Source: Rhodobacteraceae bacterium Alg231-30 (GTDB taxonomy: Bacteria; Pseudomonadota; Alphaproteobacteria; Rhodobacterales; Rhodobacteraceae). From it: a stretch of 64,000 nt of DNA. Positions 52,355-61,169 of the stretch are shown here, piece by piece. The notes under the pieces are model-generated. The model did no database searches and had not been told where the DNA came from. It was given only the letters and a program-made list of their open reading frames with translations. The DNA lies in contig FREU01000001.1 of assembly GCA_900143615.1 (NCBI GenBank), positions 520,767-584,766 of the forward strand, in the 5' to 3' direction. Within the stretch, counting starts at the first letter, position 1; each line of letters starts with the position of its first letter. Both the position numbers and the translations under genes were made by a program.

Positions 52355-53155
52355 TCAGCTAGAGCAGCCTTCGATATCCACTGCGTGATTGCTGCCGAGC
52401 ACTGTGATGCGCAGGGCGGAGCGATCTAAAATAAAAGGTGCGCCTTCAACGTGCATCATTTCGGTATGCGTCTCAATAACGTTGCCATTGCGGTGTGTTT
52501 CACCCTCGGCCACCCAGATTTTTGGGTCACCGGTTTCGATGACGGCGATCTCTTTGCCGCCTGCGCTGGGCATGGTAATTCGGGCGGAGATGCCGATGCC
52601 ATGCGCGGTTGGGCGAACAGAACAGGTCACCTTGCCAACTTGGGCCTCACTGGCGGTCAGTGGTCGGTCTGCAAGTGCGGCGGCGATACGGGCGTCGCGT
52701 GTCCCTGACGTGGGTAACTCGGCCTTCACCTTGAGCGTTTGCGGCACACAGATGTCGCGGCATACGCCAATCTCAAGTTCGGCATTTAAGCGCATGTCCT
52801 GACCATCACGGCGCGGCATGATCCGTACTGGAAGGATCAGCTCTTCGTCATAGCCAATTGAGCGTAATCCGTTTTGAGAAAAAACCTCGGGGGTTGGCCA
52901 TGTGATGTCGACCTGCGACAAATTGCGCGAACCGTCCCATGTAATGGTCGGTGGAATCCCGGAATCTCCTGGCGCGCGCCAATAGGTTTTCCAACCTGGA
53001 TTAAGCGTAATCCGAAGCGCAGCCGTGTGGCTGCCGTCGGCATTGCGCCACCCCGTTAGAACCTCGGCTTGCACAACCTGATCAAAGGATTGCGCGGTTG
53101 CAGGGGCTATGAGGCCAAGTGCCGCCAGTGCTGTATATAAAAATTTCACGACCAT
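52355..53155 (-). CDS. Protein-disulfide reductase N-terminal (DsbD-like) domain protein
   Basis: This 266-residue periplasmic protein has a signal peptide (FLYTALAALGLIAPATA) and the immunoglobulin-like fold of the DsbD N-terminal domain, with PGWKTYWRAPGDSGIPP and the redox motif VCRDICVP (Cys-x3-Cys). It lacks the DsbD membrane and thioredoxin domains, so it must take electrons from a separate partner. It is convergent with the RND permease (8 bp between stops). Start ATG 53155 is taken as the one giving a clean signal peptide. Confidence 0.85.
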   Translation of the reverse strand: MVVKFLYTALAALGLIAPATAQSFDQVVQAEVLTGWRNADGSHTAALRITLNPGWKTYWRAPGDSGIPPTITWDGSRNLSQVDITWPTPEVFSQNGLRSIGYDEELILPVRIMPRRDGQDMRLNAELEIGVCRDICVPQTLKVKAELPTSGTRDARIAAALADRPLTASEAQVGKVTCSVRPTAHGIGISARITMPSAGGKEIAVIETGDPKIWVAEGETHRNGNVIETHTEMMHVEGAPFILDRSALRITVLGSNHAVDIEGCSS

Positions 53156-53315
53156 GGTACACACATGGGGCAAACATGTTTCAATGCCAACTCACATATT
53201 GGCGAGCAAAGGTGTGAGGATTGTAACACATCGGATTTCCTTTGGGTTTTCACTTGCAGCTTGGAGAAGATGTTTCCATTGTGAAAAAGTGGCTGAAATC
53301 TCAGGAGAGGCTGGA

Positions 53316-53894
53316 TTGAGCGAGACGCAAGGCGATGGATTGGAATTGACCGGACGGCTGTTGATCGCAATGCCGGGCATGGGAGATCCGCGATTTTCCC
53401 ATTCAGTGGTTTTCATGTGCGCCCATTCAAATGACGGCGCGATGGGCTTGATCATAAACAAGGCGTTAGAAGAGGTGCAGTTGGCGGATTTATTGCGTCA
53501 GCTCTCTATTTCGGTGCCCGATAAAGGTTGCGAAGGTGACCTTTACTATGGTGGGCCGGTCGAAGGCGGGCGTGGATTTGTGTTGCACGCACCGGACTAT
53601 GAATCGGCACTACAAACATTGCAGGTCTCCGACGCATTTTCGATGACTGCCACGCAGGATGTCTTGGAAGATATGGCAAGCAATAGTGGTCCATCCCGCA
53701 GTCTGGTGGCGTTAGGCTACAGCGGTTGGGGGCCTGGTCAGTTGGAAGGCGAGATCACGCAAAACGGGTGGTTGATCTGTGATGCGTCCGAGGCCTTGGT
53801 GTTTGACACAGCTAACGCGGACAAATGGGCGGCAGCGCTGCAAAGCTTGGGCATTGATCCGTTGACGTTATCGGCGACTGCTGGACACGCGTGA
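53316..53894 (+). CDS. yqgE: YqgE/AlgH-family protein
   Basis: This 192-residue protein matches UPF0301 (YqgE/AlgH): LTGRLLIAMPGMGDPRFSHSVVFMC, HSNDGAMGLIINK and YYGGPVEGGRGFVLHA. The family's biochemical role is not settled. The start is TTG 53316 with an AGGAGAGG site 5 nt upstream; upstream in-frame ATGs lie beyond and in the divergent gene's leader. It is divergent from the DsbD-like gene. Confidence 0.9.
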   Translation: MSETQGDGLELTGRLLIAMPGMGDPRFSHSVVFMCAHSNDGAMGLIINKALEEVQLADLLRQLSISVPDKGCEGDLYYGGPVEGGRGFVLHAPDYESALQTLQVSDAFSMTATQDVLEDMASNSGPSRSLVALGYSGWGPGQLEGEITQNGWLICDASEALVFDTANADKWAAALQSLGIDPLTLSATAGHA

Positions 53895-53910
53895 CCCGAA
53901 ATACCTTGAC

Positions 53911-54858
53911 TTACTGATCGCGTGGCGCGGCGGCGCGGCTCAGACGGTCGTTGATGGCGCGGCCGAGGCCGATGTCGGGAATTGGCGACACAGCAATGGT
54001 TGATGGACCCATGGCATCCAAAGCATGCAAGCAATGAAACAGATTGGCGGCAGCTTCGGTCAGATCGCCCGCAATAGAGAGGTTCGCGGCTGCATTTTCA
54101 ACAGAGCCGAAGCCGAGAAGGATTTCGCCGGCTCGAAGGTCAGTTGCGTTTAACCGGATAGTTGCCCCAGGCGCATAATGAGAGCGCATTTGTCCCGGTG
54201 CGGTCAGCGTGTCGCCTTCCGAAAACTGGTGCAGAGGCCCTCCGAGGGCTGCTTGCAATGCTTCCTGTGGCAATCCCCCTTGGCGCAGGATGGTGGGCGT
54301 CTCAGCCAGACCTAGAATTGTGGATTCCACACCGACGTCGCAATTTCCGCCGTTCAGAATGGCGTCGATTCGACCCGATAGCCCGTTGGAAACATGCTCA
54401 GCGCTGGTCGGGCTGATCCGCCCAGAGGGGTTGGCAGAAGGCGCGGCCACTGGGCCGGCAAACGTTGTCAGCAATGCTCGGGCAACTGGATGTTCCGGCA
54501 TGCGGATGGCAAGGGTGGGCAAATCTGCGGTTACCAAAGGAGAAAGGCCGGAATTTGGCTTGAGTGGTAGCACGAGGGTCAAAGGACCGGGCCAGAAGGT
54601 CGAGGCCAGACGGTCAGCGGTATCGCTCCACTCAACATAGGTTTTCGCGGCTTCAATGCTGGCGACGTGTACGATCAGAGGATTGAAACGGGGGCGTTGC
54701 TTGGCCTCAAAGATCTTGGCAACTGCCAGATCGTTACGTGCATCAGCCCCAAGCCCGTAGACTGTCTCTGTCGGAAATGCGACCAGCCCGCCGTCATAGA
54801 AAATCGCGGCCGCACGATCAAAGCCAGTTTGGTCAGCCGTTAAGATTTCTGTTTTCAC
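53911..54858 (-). CDS. tsaC: L-threonylcarbamoyladenylate synthase (Sua5 type)
   Basis: This 315-residue enzyme makes threonylcarbamoyl-AMP for t6A modification of tRNA. The N-terminal YrdC domain carries FPTETVYGLGADA and KQRPRFNPLIVHV, and a C-terminal Sua5 domain of about 110 residues follows after the SAEHVSNGLSGRID and STILGL segments. The two-domain length fits Sua5 rather than the short TsaC. It is convergent with yqgE (16 bp between stops). Confidence 0.93.
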   Translation of the reverse strand: MKTEILTADQTGFDRAAAIFYDGGLVAFPTETVYGLGADARNDLAVAKIFEAKQRPRFNPLIVHVASIEAAKTYVEWSDTADRLASTFWPGPLTLVLPLKPNSGLSPLVTADLPTLAIRMPEHPVARALLTTFAGPVAAPSANPSGRISPTSAEHVSNGLSGRIDAILNGGNCDVGVESTILGLAETPTILRQGGLPQEALQAALGGPLHQFSEGDTLTAPGQMRSHYAPGATIRLNATDLRAGEILLGFGSVENAAANLSIAGDLTEAAANLFHCLHALDAMGPSTIAVSPIPDIGLGRAINDRLSRAAAPRDQ

Positions 54859-54974
54859 GGGGAGGCTCCAGTGACGCTGCGTTCTTCTTTGATGAGGCCG
54901 CTCAGCCCCTTATCGTGAGGTGCAAAGCTGCATACAAGCACCAGCACGTAAAGCCAACCCTTTGGGAGTAGCTC

Positions 54975-56696
54975 ATGCCATTTCGAGCCCCTGTCACCGA
55001 TTTTCAATTCATTTTTGACCACGTCGTGGATTTTGCCCGCGTTCTGGACACCGAGCGATTTGCCGAAGCGGATCGGGACGTTACCGAGGCGATCCTGACC
55101 GAAGCCGGGCGCATGTGCGAAGAGGTCATGTATCCTGTGCAGCGCAACGGTGATTTACATCCTGCAGTTTTGGAAAACGGTGTGGTGCGCACGAGCCCCG
55201 GCTATGGCGATGCTTATGCCAAAGTGGCTGAAGGTGGGTGGATTTCCACCAGCGCGTCGCCTGAGTTTGGCGGCATGGGCCTGCCGCATTCGATCACCAC
55301 GGCGGTCAATGAGATGATGGCAGCCTCCTGTCTGAGCCTGCAGTTGAACCCATTGATGACACAGGGCCAGATCGAGGCGCTGGAACATCATGCTAGTGAC
55401 GAGATGAAGGCGTTGTATCTGCCCAAGTTGATTTCAGGTGAATGGGCCGGAACCATGAACCTGACAGAACCTGCGGCAGGGTCGGACGTGGGCGCGCTGA
55501 GTTCCAAGGCTGTGCCAAATGGCGATGGCAGCTATGCGGTGTCGGGTCAGAAGATTTATATCAGTTGGGGCGACAATGATTTCACCCAGAATGTATGCCA
55601 CTTGGTTTTGGCGCGCTTGCCTGGCGGCGTGGCTGGCACCAAAGGCATCAGCCTGTTTATGGTGCCTAAGTTGATCCCTGATGCGGATGGCGCCCCCGGT
55701 GTGGCCAACAGCCTGCGTGTGGTGAGCCTTGAGCATAAAATGGGTCTGCATGGCTCGCCAACGGCGGTGATGGAGTTTGACGGTGCGCAGGGTTGGCTGG
55801 TGGGCAATGCCCATGACGGCATGAAGTGCATGTTCACGATGATGAACAACGCGCGGCTTGGCGTGGGCGGTCAGGGTATCGGGGCGGCAGAAGGTGCGTA
55901 TCAACACGCGCTGGCCTATGCGATGGACCGCAAGCAAGGGCGCAGCCCCATAGAGGGCGGCACTGGCAGCATCATGGACCATGCTGATGTGCGCCGGATG
56001 TTGACGTCGATGCGGGCAGATATCTTTGCAGCGCGTGCGATTGAAATGGCCTGCGCTGTGGCAATTGATATGGGCACAGCGACAGGTGAGGCGGATTGGA
56101 AAGCACGTGCGGCCTTCCTGACGCCGATTTCCAAAGCCTTTGGGACCGAAGTGGGTATTGATGTGGCCGAGCAGGGCCTGCAGGTGCATGGCGGTATGGG
56201 CTTTATCGAAGAAACCGGTGCAGCACAGTATTGCCGCGATGTTCGGGTGACGGCGATCTATGAGGGCACCAACGGCATTCAAGCGATGGACCTTGTGGCG
56301 CGTAAACTGATGGACGGTGGTGATGCGGCCTATGCGTTGCTCGACGAGATCGAAGACTTGGCCGAGAGCGTGCGCGAGAGCATGGCGGATCTGGCCGAGC
56401 CTTTGTGGCAAGCCTCGGAGACGTTGCGCGAAGCCAGCGAATGGATGGTTGCGCAGAGCAATCTGAACGATCGCTTTGCAGGCTCGGTGCCGTTTTTGAA
56501 CGGATTTGCCCGTGTATTGGGCGGATATTTCCATCTGAAGGCGGCGATTGCCGAAGGTGGCGCGGGGCCGCGCAGTAAATTGGCGCGTTTCTACATCACA
56601 CGCCTGTTGCCGGAACATGCCGGATTGCTGGCTCATGCCACTCAAGGTTCCGATGATCTCTATGCGCTTAGCCCACAAGAATTGGGCGCTGCGTAA
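54975..56696 (+). CDS. Acyl-CoA dehydrogenase with C-terminal extension (DmdC-like)
   Basis: This 573-residue flavoenzyme is larger than a basal acyl-CoA dehydrogenase (about 380). It has an N-terminal helical domain, the FAD-binding MNLTEPAAGSDVGAL and KIYISWGDND segments, the catalytic Glu region YEGTNGIQAMDLVARK, and a C-terminal AcylCoADH_C-like helical part. This plan is shared by DmdC, the 3-methylmercaptopropionyl-CoA dehydrogenase of marine DMSP degradation, but other members act on different acyl-CoAs. The stop overlaps the ATG of the next gene by one base. Confidence 0.85.
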   Translation: MPFRAPVTDFQFIFDHVVDFARVLDTERFAEADRDVTEAILTEAGRMCEEVMYPVQRNGDLHPAVLENGVVRTSPGYGDAYAKVAEGGWISTSASPEFGGMGLPHSITTAVNEMMAASCLSLQLNPLMTQGQIEALEHHASDEMKALYLPKLISGEWAGTMNLTEPAAGSDVGALSSKAVPNGDGSYAVSGQKIYISWGDNDFTQNVCHLVLARLPGGVAGTKGISLFMVPKLIPDADGAPGVANSLRVVSLEHKMGLHGSPTAVMEFDGAQGWLVGNAHDGMKCMFTMMNNARLGVGGQGIGAAEGAYQHALAYAMDRKQGRSPIEGGTGSIMDHADVRRMLTSMRADIFAARAIEMACAVAIDMGTATGEADWKARAAFLTPISKAFGTEVGIDVAEQGLQVHGGMGFIEETGAAQYCRDVRVTAIYEGTNGIQAMDLVARKLMDGGDAAYALLDEIEDLAESVRESMADLAEPLWQASETLREASEWMVAQSNLNDRFAGSVPFLNGFARVLGGYFHLKAAIAEGGAGPRSKLARFYITRLLPEHAGLLAHATQGSDDLYALSPQELGAA

Positions 56697-57739
56697 TGGC
56701 GGATGGCGCGGTAGGCATCCGCTATCCTTGGGATACACCTCCGGCAGAGGGCGAGGCCATCGAGGTTGCCAAAGGTGTTTTGTGGATGCGCCTACCGTTG
56801 CCGATGAAGCTCGATCACGTCAACGTCTATGCGTTTGATGAAGGCGATCACTGGACCATCATCGACACGGGGTTTGATAGCAAACGCAGTCGCGCAATCT
56901 GGCGCAAGCTTTTGGATGGACCGCTGGTCGCGAAACCCGTTGGGCGGGTGATTGTTACCCATCACCATCCCGATCATGTTGGGCTGGCGGGCTGGTTTCA
57001 ATCTGAGCATGGCGCAAGCCTGTGGACGACCCGCACCGCATGGTTGTTTGCACGGATGTTGCAACTGGACGAACAGGCCGTGCCGCGTCAGGAAACGCTA
57101 GATTTCTATCGCAGCTGTGGCATGGACGAAGCCGTTTTTGAAAAACGCGCCAGTGAGCGACCGTTCAATTTTGCCGATGTCGTCGCGCCTATGCCGCTTG
57201 GGTTTCGGCGCATCAAGCAAGATGATGTGATCGAGATCGGCGGACGTGCGTGGGATGTGCACATCGGCAATGGCCATGCGCCGGAACATGCGACTTTCTG
57301 GAGCAGAGATGACAATCTCGTGCTGGCAGGGGATCAAATCCTGCCCTCGATCAGCTCAAACATTGGGGTTTATGCGACCGAGCCGGACGCCGATCCTGTT
57401 GCGGATTGGCTGGAAAGTTGTGAGCGTTTGTCAGGGTATGCGCGTGCGGATCAATTGATTTTAGGTGGCCACAAGTTGCCGTTTACAGGTGTGCCGACGC
57501 GGATGCGTCAGTTGATCGAGAATCATCATGGGGCGTTGCGGCGCCTAAAAGAGTATTTGGACACGCCCAAAACCGCTGCGGAATGCTTTTTGCCGCTGTT
57601 CAAGCGTCAGATTGACGGCGATGCCTATGGGTTGGCTTTGGTTGAGGCGCTTGCTCATCTCAACCATCTCTTCCATGTTGGGGAGGTGAGCCGCAGTTTG
57701 CGCGAAGATGGTGCGTATTTGTGGCAAAGGATCGACTGA
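56696..57739 (+). CDS. MBL-fold metallo-hydrolase (LACTB2/glyoxalase II-like)
   Basis: This 347-residue cytoplasmic hydrolase has the zinc motif HHHPDHVGL (from residue 89), the GHAPEHATF segment with a third ligand pair, and GDQILPSIS with the bridging Asp. A C-terminal winged-helix-like region follows. The start overlaps the acyl-CoA dehydrogenase stop (TAATG), so the two are translationally coupled; a thioester or acyl-intermediate hydrolase in the same pathway is a reasonable inference. Confidence 0.87.
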   Translation: MADGAVGIRYPWDTPPAEGEAIEVAKGVLWMRLPLPMKLDHVNVYAFDEGDHWTIIDTGFDSKRSRAIWRKLLDGPLVAKPVGRVIVTHHHPDHVGLAGWFQSEHGASLWTTRTAWLFARMLQLDEQAVPRQETLDFYRSCGMDEAVFEKRASERPFNFADVVAPMPLGFRRIKQDDVIEIGGRAWDVHIGNGHAPEHATFWSRDDNLVLAGDQILPSISSNIGVYATEPDADPVADWLESCERLSGYARADQLILGGHKLPFTGVPTRMRQLIENHHGALRRLKEYLDTPKTAAECFLPLFKRQIDGDAYGLALVEALAHLNHLFHVGEVSRSLREDGAYLWQRID

Positions 57740-57753
57740 GCAAGGAACGTTCA

Positions 57754-58203
57754 ATGCCCCAAGACATCAAGACCACCGCCGAAGCGGTTGAGGCGGCAGC
57801 GCTGCCTCGACGTCACGAGGTTCATGCGGATCCGTCGGTGACCCCGGGCGAAGTGCCCGCTTCGGTGGCCAAGCAGCCTGTGGGTGACAAAAGTCCCGCG
57901 CAATGGGCCTATGAGCGGTTGATTCTCTATATTCAGAATTTTGAAGAACAGTTGGACAACAAACATGAGGTCGCCATGGGGTTTACAGGTGGGGATGCGG
58001 GTGTTTTGCGCATCGAAGGGATGGGATATTTTGACCCCGATATCGTCACCTTTTATGGCTCAGATAACAGCGGAATCAAAACCCAGTTGGTACAGCACGT
58101 TAGCCAGTTGAGTGTTATGCTGCGGGCCCTGCCTAAACCAACCGAGAGCGCAGCACCTTCGCGCATCGGGTTTCGGTTGGCGCAGGACCTGGAAAATTCT
58201 TGA
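57754..58203 (+). CDS. Conserved hypothetical protein (DUF6173-like)
   Basis: This 149-residue soluble protein has a Pro- and charge-rich N-terminus, then KSPAQWAYERLILYIQNFEEQLDNKHEVAMGFTGGDAGVL-type core, which I associate with the Rhodobacterales DUF6173 group. No enzymatic motif is visible. Start ATG 57754 has AAGGAACG upstream, 14 bp after the preceding stop. Function is unknown. Confidence 0.75.
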   Translation: MPQDIKTTAEAVEAAALPRRHEVHADPSVTPGEVPASVAKQPVGDKSPAQWAYERLILYIQNFEEQLDNKHEVAMGFTGGDAGVLRIEGMGYFDPDIVTFYGSDNSGIKTQLVQHVSQLSVMLRALPKPTESAAPSRIGFRLAQDLENS

Positions 58204-58283
58204 GCCGCATCGCCACATTGACGTGGTGACAGGTTTGCGCCAATAGGCTAACTAACAATAAAACACGAACAGGGGGACGCGAA

Positions 58284-58418
58284 ATGGCGGATCATGAACA
58301 CGGATCAATGAACATCGAAGTTCAGGAAAAAACATTTGAAGGTTTCATCAAATGGTCAACTTGGGTCGCGGTTGCTTCAGTTGTAATTCTGCTTTTCGCA
58401 GCATTGGTAAACGGCTGA
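58284..58418 (+). CDS. aa3-type cytochrome c oxidase subunit IV
   Basis: This 44-residue peptide has a short charged N-terminus with MNIEVQEKTFEGFIKW and one transmembrane helix (about residues 24-42). It matches the small bacterial aa3 oxidase subunit IV (PF07835 type), a single-helix peptide at the periphery of the oxidase. AGGGGGA precedes the ATG. It is encoded away from the oxidase genes, as is usual in this group. Confidence 0.87.
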   Translation: MADHEHGSMNIEVQEKTFEGFIKWSTWVAVASVVILLFAALVNG

Positions 58419-58442
58419 ATTCGTCAACCGATGGGCGTATCC

Positions 58443-59069
58443 ATGAAAACCACATTTCGTCTGATCGCGGCCATTGCGGTGGCCGCGTCTGTGTCTGCTT
58501 GTGCCGTGCGCAATCCGGTTGAGAGCAACTCGCCTGATAGCGAAGTTGCGCAGGCACGTTATGTGCATGATGGACCGCCCAGTTTGACGCTCTATACGAT
58601 GATTTCCAATGACACTGGCGGCGGGGGGCATACGTCGCTCTTGATCAATGCCAGCGAGCGCGTTGCATTTGATCCGGCAGGATCCTTTCGCACCGAGGGG
58701 ATCACCGCCAAAAATGACGTGGTCTATGGCATGACGCCCTATTTGACCGACCAGTACACACGGTTCCATGCACGCGAGACGTATCATGTCGTGTTGCAGG
58801 AAATCCAAGTCAGCCCAGCGGTCGCTGAAATGGCGCTGCGAAAGGCGCAGGCGGCAGGGCCTGTTCTGGAGGCGCAATGTGCGCTGAGTACGTCACAGAT
58901 TTTGCAGAGCCTGCCAGGTTTTGAAGACGCGCCACGGACTTATTACCCCGTTAAGCTCTCGGAATACTTCGCCAAAAAAGGCGCGAGCTATGATCGGCTG
59001 TTTGAGTATGACGAGGATGACAAGACCAAGGTTCTTAAGGCATTTGTGCCTGAATATGAACTAAACTAG
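58443..59069 (+). CDS. Lipoprotein with a possible permuted papain-like fold
   Basis: This 208-residue protein starts with a lipoprotein signal (lipobox VSAC, Cys20). The mature part has GGGGHTSLLIN, a His in the context seen in permuted papain (NlpC/P60, LRAT, DUF4105-like) proteins, and about 80 residues later EAQCALSTSQILQSL, a Cys at a helix start. Cysteine-protease or amidase activity is therefore possible but unproven. ATG 58443 is preferred over 58431 because it gives a normal signal peptide. Its stop overlaps that of azlD at CTAG. Confidence 0.75.
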   Translation: MKTTFRLIAAIAVAASVSACAVRNPVESNSPDSEVAQARYVHDGPPSLTLYTMISNDTGGGGHTSLLINASERVAFDPAGSFRTEGITAKNDVVYGMTPYLTDQYTRFHARETYHVVLQEIQVSPAVAEMALRKAQAAGPVLEAQCALSTSQILQSLPGFEDAPRTYYPVKLSEYFAKKGASYDRLFEYDEDDKTKVLKAFVPEYELN

Positions 59070-59392
59070 CCAATCAGATATAGACCGAGATAGAGCACTG
59101 CTGCGCCCGCAAAGATCGCGGCGAGTATGTTTTTTGTGATGTAGCCCACCACCAGTGTGACCAAAGCGGCGCTCAGACGGGCAGAATCGGTTTGGCCGCC
59201 GGTTGCAGCAGGCCACATGACCAAAGGGGCCACCAGACCGGGGAGAACAGCCACCGCCGTGTAGCGCAAATGGCGCAGCACCCATGGCGGCAGATCGCGA
59301 TCGCCGATCAGGCCGAGAAACAGAAAACGTAGTCCAAAGCTGCCGACACCCATGGCGGCAATGACGATCCAGATAGTGGTGGACGATATCAT
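59066..59392 (-). CDS. azlD: Branched-chain amino acid exporter small subunit AzlD
   Basis: This 108-residue protein with three to four hydrophobic helices matches AzlD, the small partner of AzlC in export of branched-chain amino acids or azaleucine. LPPWVLRHLRYTAVAVLPGLVAP is typical. Start 59392 overlaps the azlC stop by ATGA. It shares four bases (59066-59069) with the convergent lipoprotein gene. Confidence 0.9.
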   Translation of the reverse strand: MISSTTIWIVIAAMGVGSFGLRFLFLGLIGDRDLPPWVLRHLRYTAVAVLPGLVAPLVMWPAATGGQTDSARLSAALVTLVVGYITKNILAAIFAGAAVLYLGLYLIG

Positions 59393-60102
59393 GGCGTGCC
59401 CTTTCGTTCGGTCCACAATTCAACCTGAGCGCCCGTCATCATGCCCGCAATGCCTGCGATAATCAGACCGAGGTTCCAGGGGATAAACGCAAACAAAATT
59501 GCGCATGTGACCGAGACAAAGGCAGCAGCGACATGTGCAGGCGTGCGCAGCATCGGGCCAATCATGGCCAAAAAGGTGATTGGTACGGCGAAATCCAGTG
59601 CCAGCTGAGGCGGGATTGCCTGCCCGACCAGCGCCCCTACAAGGGTCCAGAGATACCAGTTCGGCGCGACCAGAGAAATTGTGCCAAAGAAGTACGAGGT
59701 CTTTTGGCCCAGCGTCATATCGGGGCGTTTTTCATATTCTAACGCGCTTAGCGCATAGCTTTGATCGACGAGAAAATAGGCTGCAAAGGCACGTTTCCAA
59801 AAAGGCAGCGCCCCCAAGTGGGGCGTCAGAGATGCGGAATACATAGCCATGCGTAAATTGACGGCGAGGGCGGAGGCGATCACCACAATGGTTGGGGCGT
59901 TCTCGCTCATTAGCTGAATAGCGGTGAACTGCGCCGCTCCGGCGATCACCAGAATGCTGAAGGTCATGACTTCGACCAACGACAGCCCTGCTTCGGTGGC
60001 AAGAACCCCGAACAATAGCGCGAAAGGCCCCACCACAAGGATAAACGGCGCGCCATCACGCATGCCGCGTAAGAAATCTGACCTGTCAAATTGAGACGAC
60101 AT
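59389..60102 (-). CDS. azlC: Branched-chain amino acid exporter large subunit AzlC
   Basis: This 237-residue inner-membrane protein matches AzlC: FRRGMRDGAP-like opening (FLRGMRDGAPFILVVGPFALLFG), AGAAQFTAIQLM and DQSYALSALEYEKR. ATG 60102 is preferred because GGAGG is 7 nt upstream; an ATG at 60108 would sit only 2 nt from that site. With AzlD it forms the exporter. Confidence 0.92.
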   Translation of the reverse strand: MSSQFDRSDFLRGMRDGAPFILVVGPFALLFGVLATEAGLSLVEVMTFSILVIAGAAQFTAIQLMSENAPTIVVIASALAVNLRMAMYSASLTPHLGALPFWKRAFAAYFLVDQSYALSALEYEKRPDMTLGQKTSYFFGTISLVAPNWYLWTLVGALVGQAIPPQLALDFAVPITFLAMIGPMLRTPAHVAAAFVSVTCAILFAFIPWNLGLIIAGIAGMMTGAQVELWTERKGTP

Positions 60103-60284
60103 TCGCATTCCTCCGGCGCGTCACGTCCGCCCGCCCTAGCGAGGTCTGGAAGGGGATGCAATCAGATGTCGTCAAAGTCGCGGTAGTTATGTGGCGTGAG
60201 ATGCGGCAGCGGAGATGATTCCATGGTGGTAAATTGGGTCAATCGGCCTTAGTTTTGCATCGGTTCACCAGTGAGGAGCGCCTA

Positions 60285-61169
60285 GTGCCAAGTGATGAAT
60301 TCCTATCGGAATATGTGATTGCACCAAACCCAAGTGCCGCCCGATTGACACGGCTGGTAGAGGGGCTGGATCAGAACGGTATTGCCTCCGAAATTTCGGT
60401 GGTCGAGGAACGCCCTTTGACGATTTACCTCAACCGCCAAGAAATCGTGACGGCGATGACAATTGGCGATCATCCCAAATACCTCGCGCTTGGCTTTTTG
60501 CTCAACCAAGGCATGTTGAGTGCGCAAGATCAGGTGACAGGGGTAGATTATGACGAAGAGCTCGACGTGGTGGTTGTGCGCACGGCGGTTGAGACCAATC
60601 ACGAAGATAAGCTGAAGAAAAAGACCCGCACGTCAGGCTGTGCTGTTGGGACAGTGTTTGGCGATATGATGGAAGGGCTTGAGGGGGTGCTTCTGCCTGA
60701 TTTGAAGGTCAGAACCTCAGATCTCTATGCGCTGGCCCATAAGATCAACCGAACCCCGTCGCTTTATCTGGAAGCTGGTGCCATCCATGGCACGGTGCTG
60801 TGTCAGGGCGATCGCCCGCTTGTCTATATGGAAGACGTGGGGCGCCATAATGCCGTCGACAAGATTGCGGGCTGGATGTTTGACACAGGTGAGACTGCTA
60901 CGGACAAGGTGGTCTACACAACGGGGCGGCTGACCTCAGAGATGGTGATCAAGACGGCGATGATGGGGGTGCCGGTGCTGGCGTCGCGCTCCGGCTTTAC
61001 CGCTTGGGGTGTTGAAATTGCGCGCCAAGTTGGATTGACGTTGATCGGGCGGATGCGGGGCCAGAGATTCATCTGTCTGAGTGGCGAGGCGCGGTTGCTA
61101 CGCGATGCCGATCCAGCCAGCGTGGCACAGGAAGATACAAAACACCGTCGTAAGGGGCGCGAAGCATGA
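60285..61169 (+). CDS. fdhD: Formate dehydrogenase accessory sulfurtransferase FdhD
   Basis: This 294-residue protein transfers sulfur to the molybdenum cofactor of formate dehydrogenase. The SGCAVGTVFGDMMEG segment holds one Cys where the E. coli protein has CxxC; the essential first Cys is kept. VYMEDVGRHNAVDKIAGW and TTGRLTSEMVIKTAMMGVPVLASRS are clear. GTG 60285 has AGGAG 6 nt upstream; the longer reading from TTG 60234 lacks a site. It starts the molybdenum cluster and overlaps mobA. Confidence 0.92.
   Translation: MPSDEFLSEYVIAPNPSAARLTRLVEGLDQNGIASEISVVEERPLTIYLNRQEIVTAMTIGDHPKYLALGFLLNQGMLSAQDQVTGVDYDEELDVVVVRTAVETNHEDKLKKKTRTSGCAVGTVFGDMMEGLEGVLLPDLKVRTSDLYALAHKINRTPSLYLEAGAIHGTVLCQGDRPLVYMEDVGRHNAVDKIAGWMFDTGETATDKVVYTTGRLTSEMVIKTAMMGVPVLASRSGFTAWGVEIARQVGLTLIGRMRGQRFICLSGEARLLRDADPASVAQEDTKHRRKGREA

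Noticed and set aside
55434..56738. 434-codon minus-strand ORF opposite the acyl-CoA dehydrogenase
   Set aside because: Shadow ORF with no recognisable motif; the plus-strand flavoenzyme is certain.
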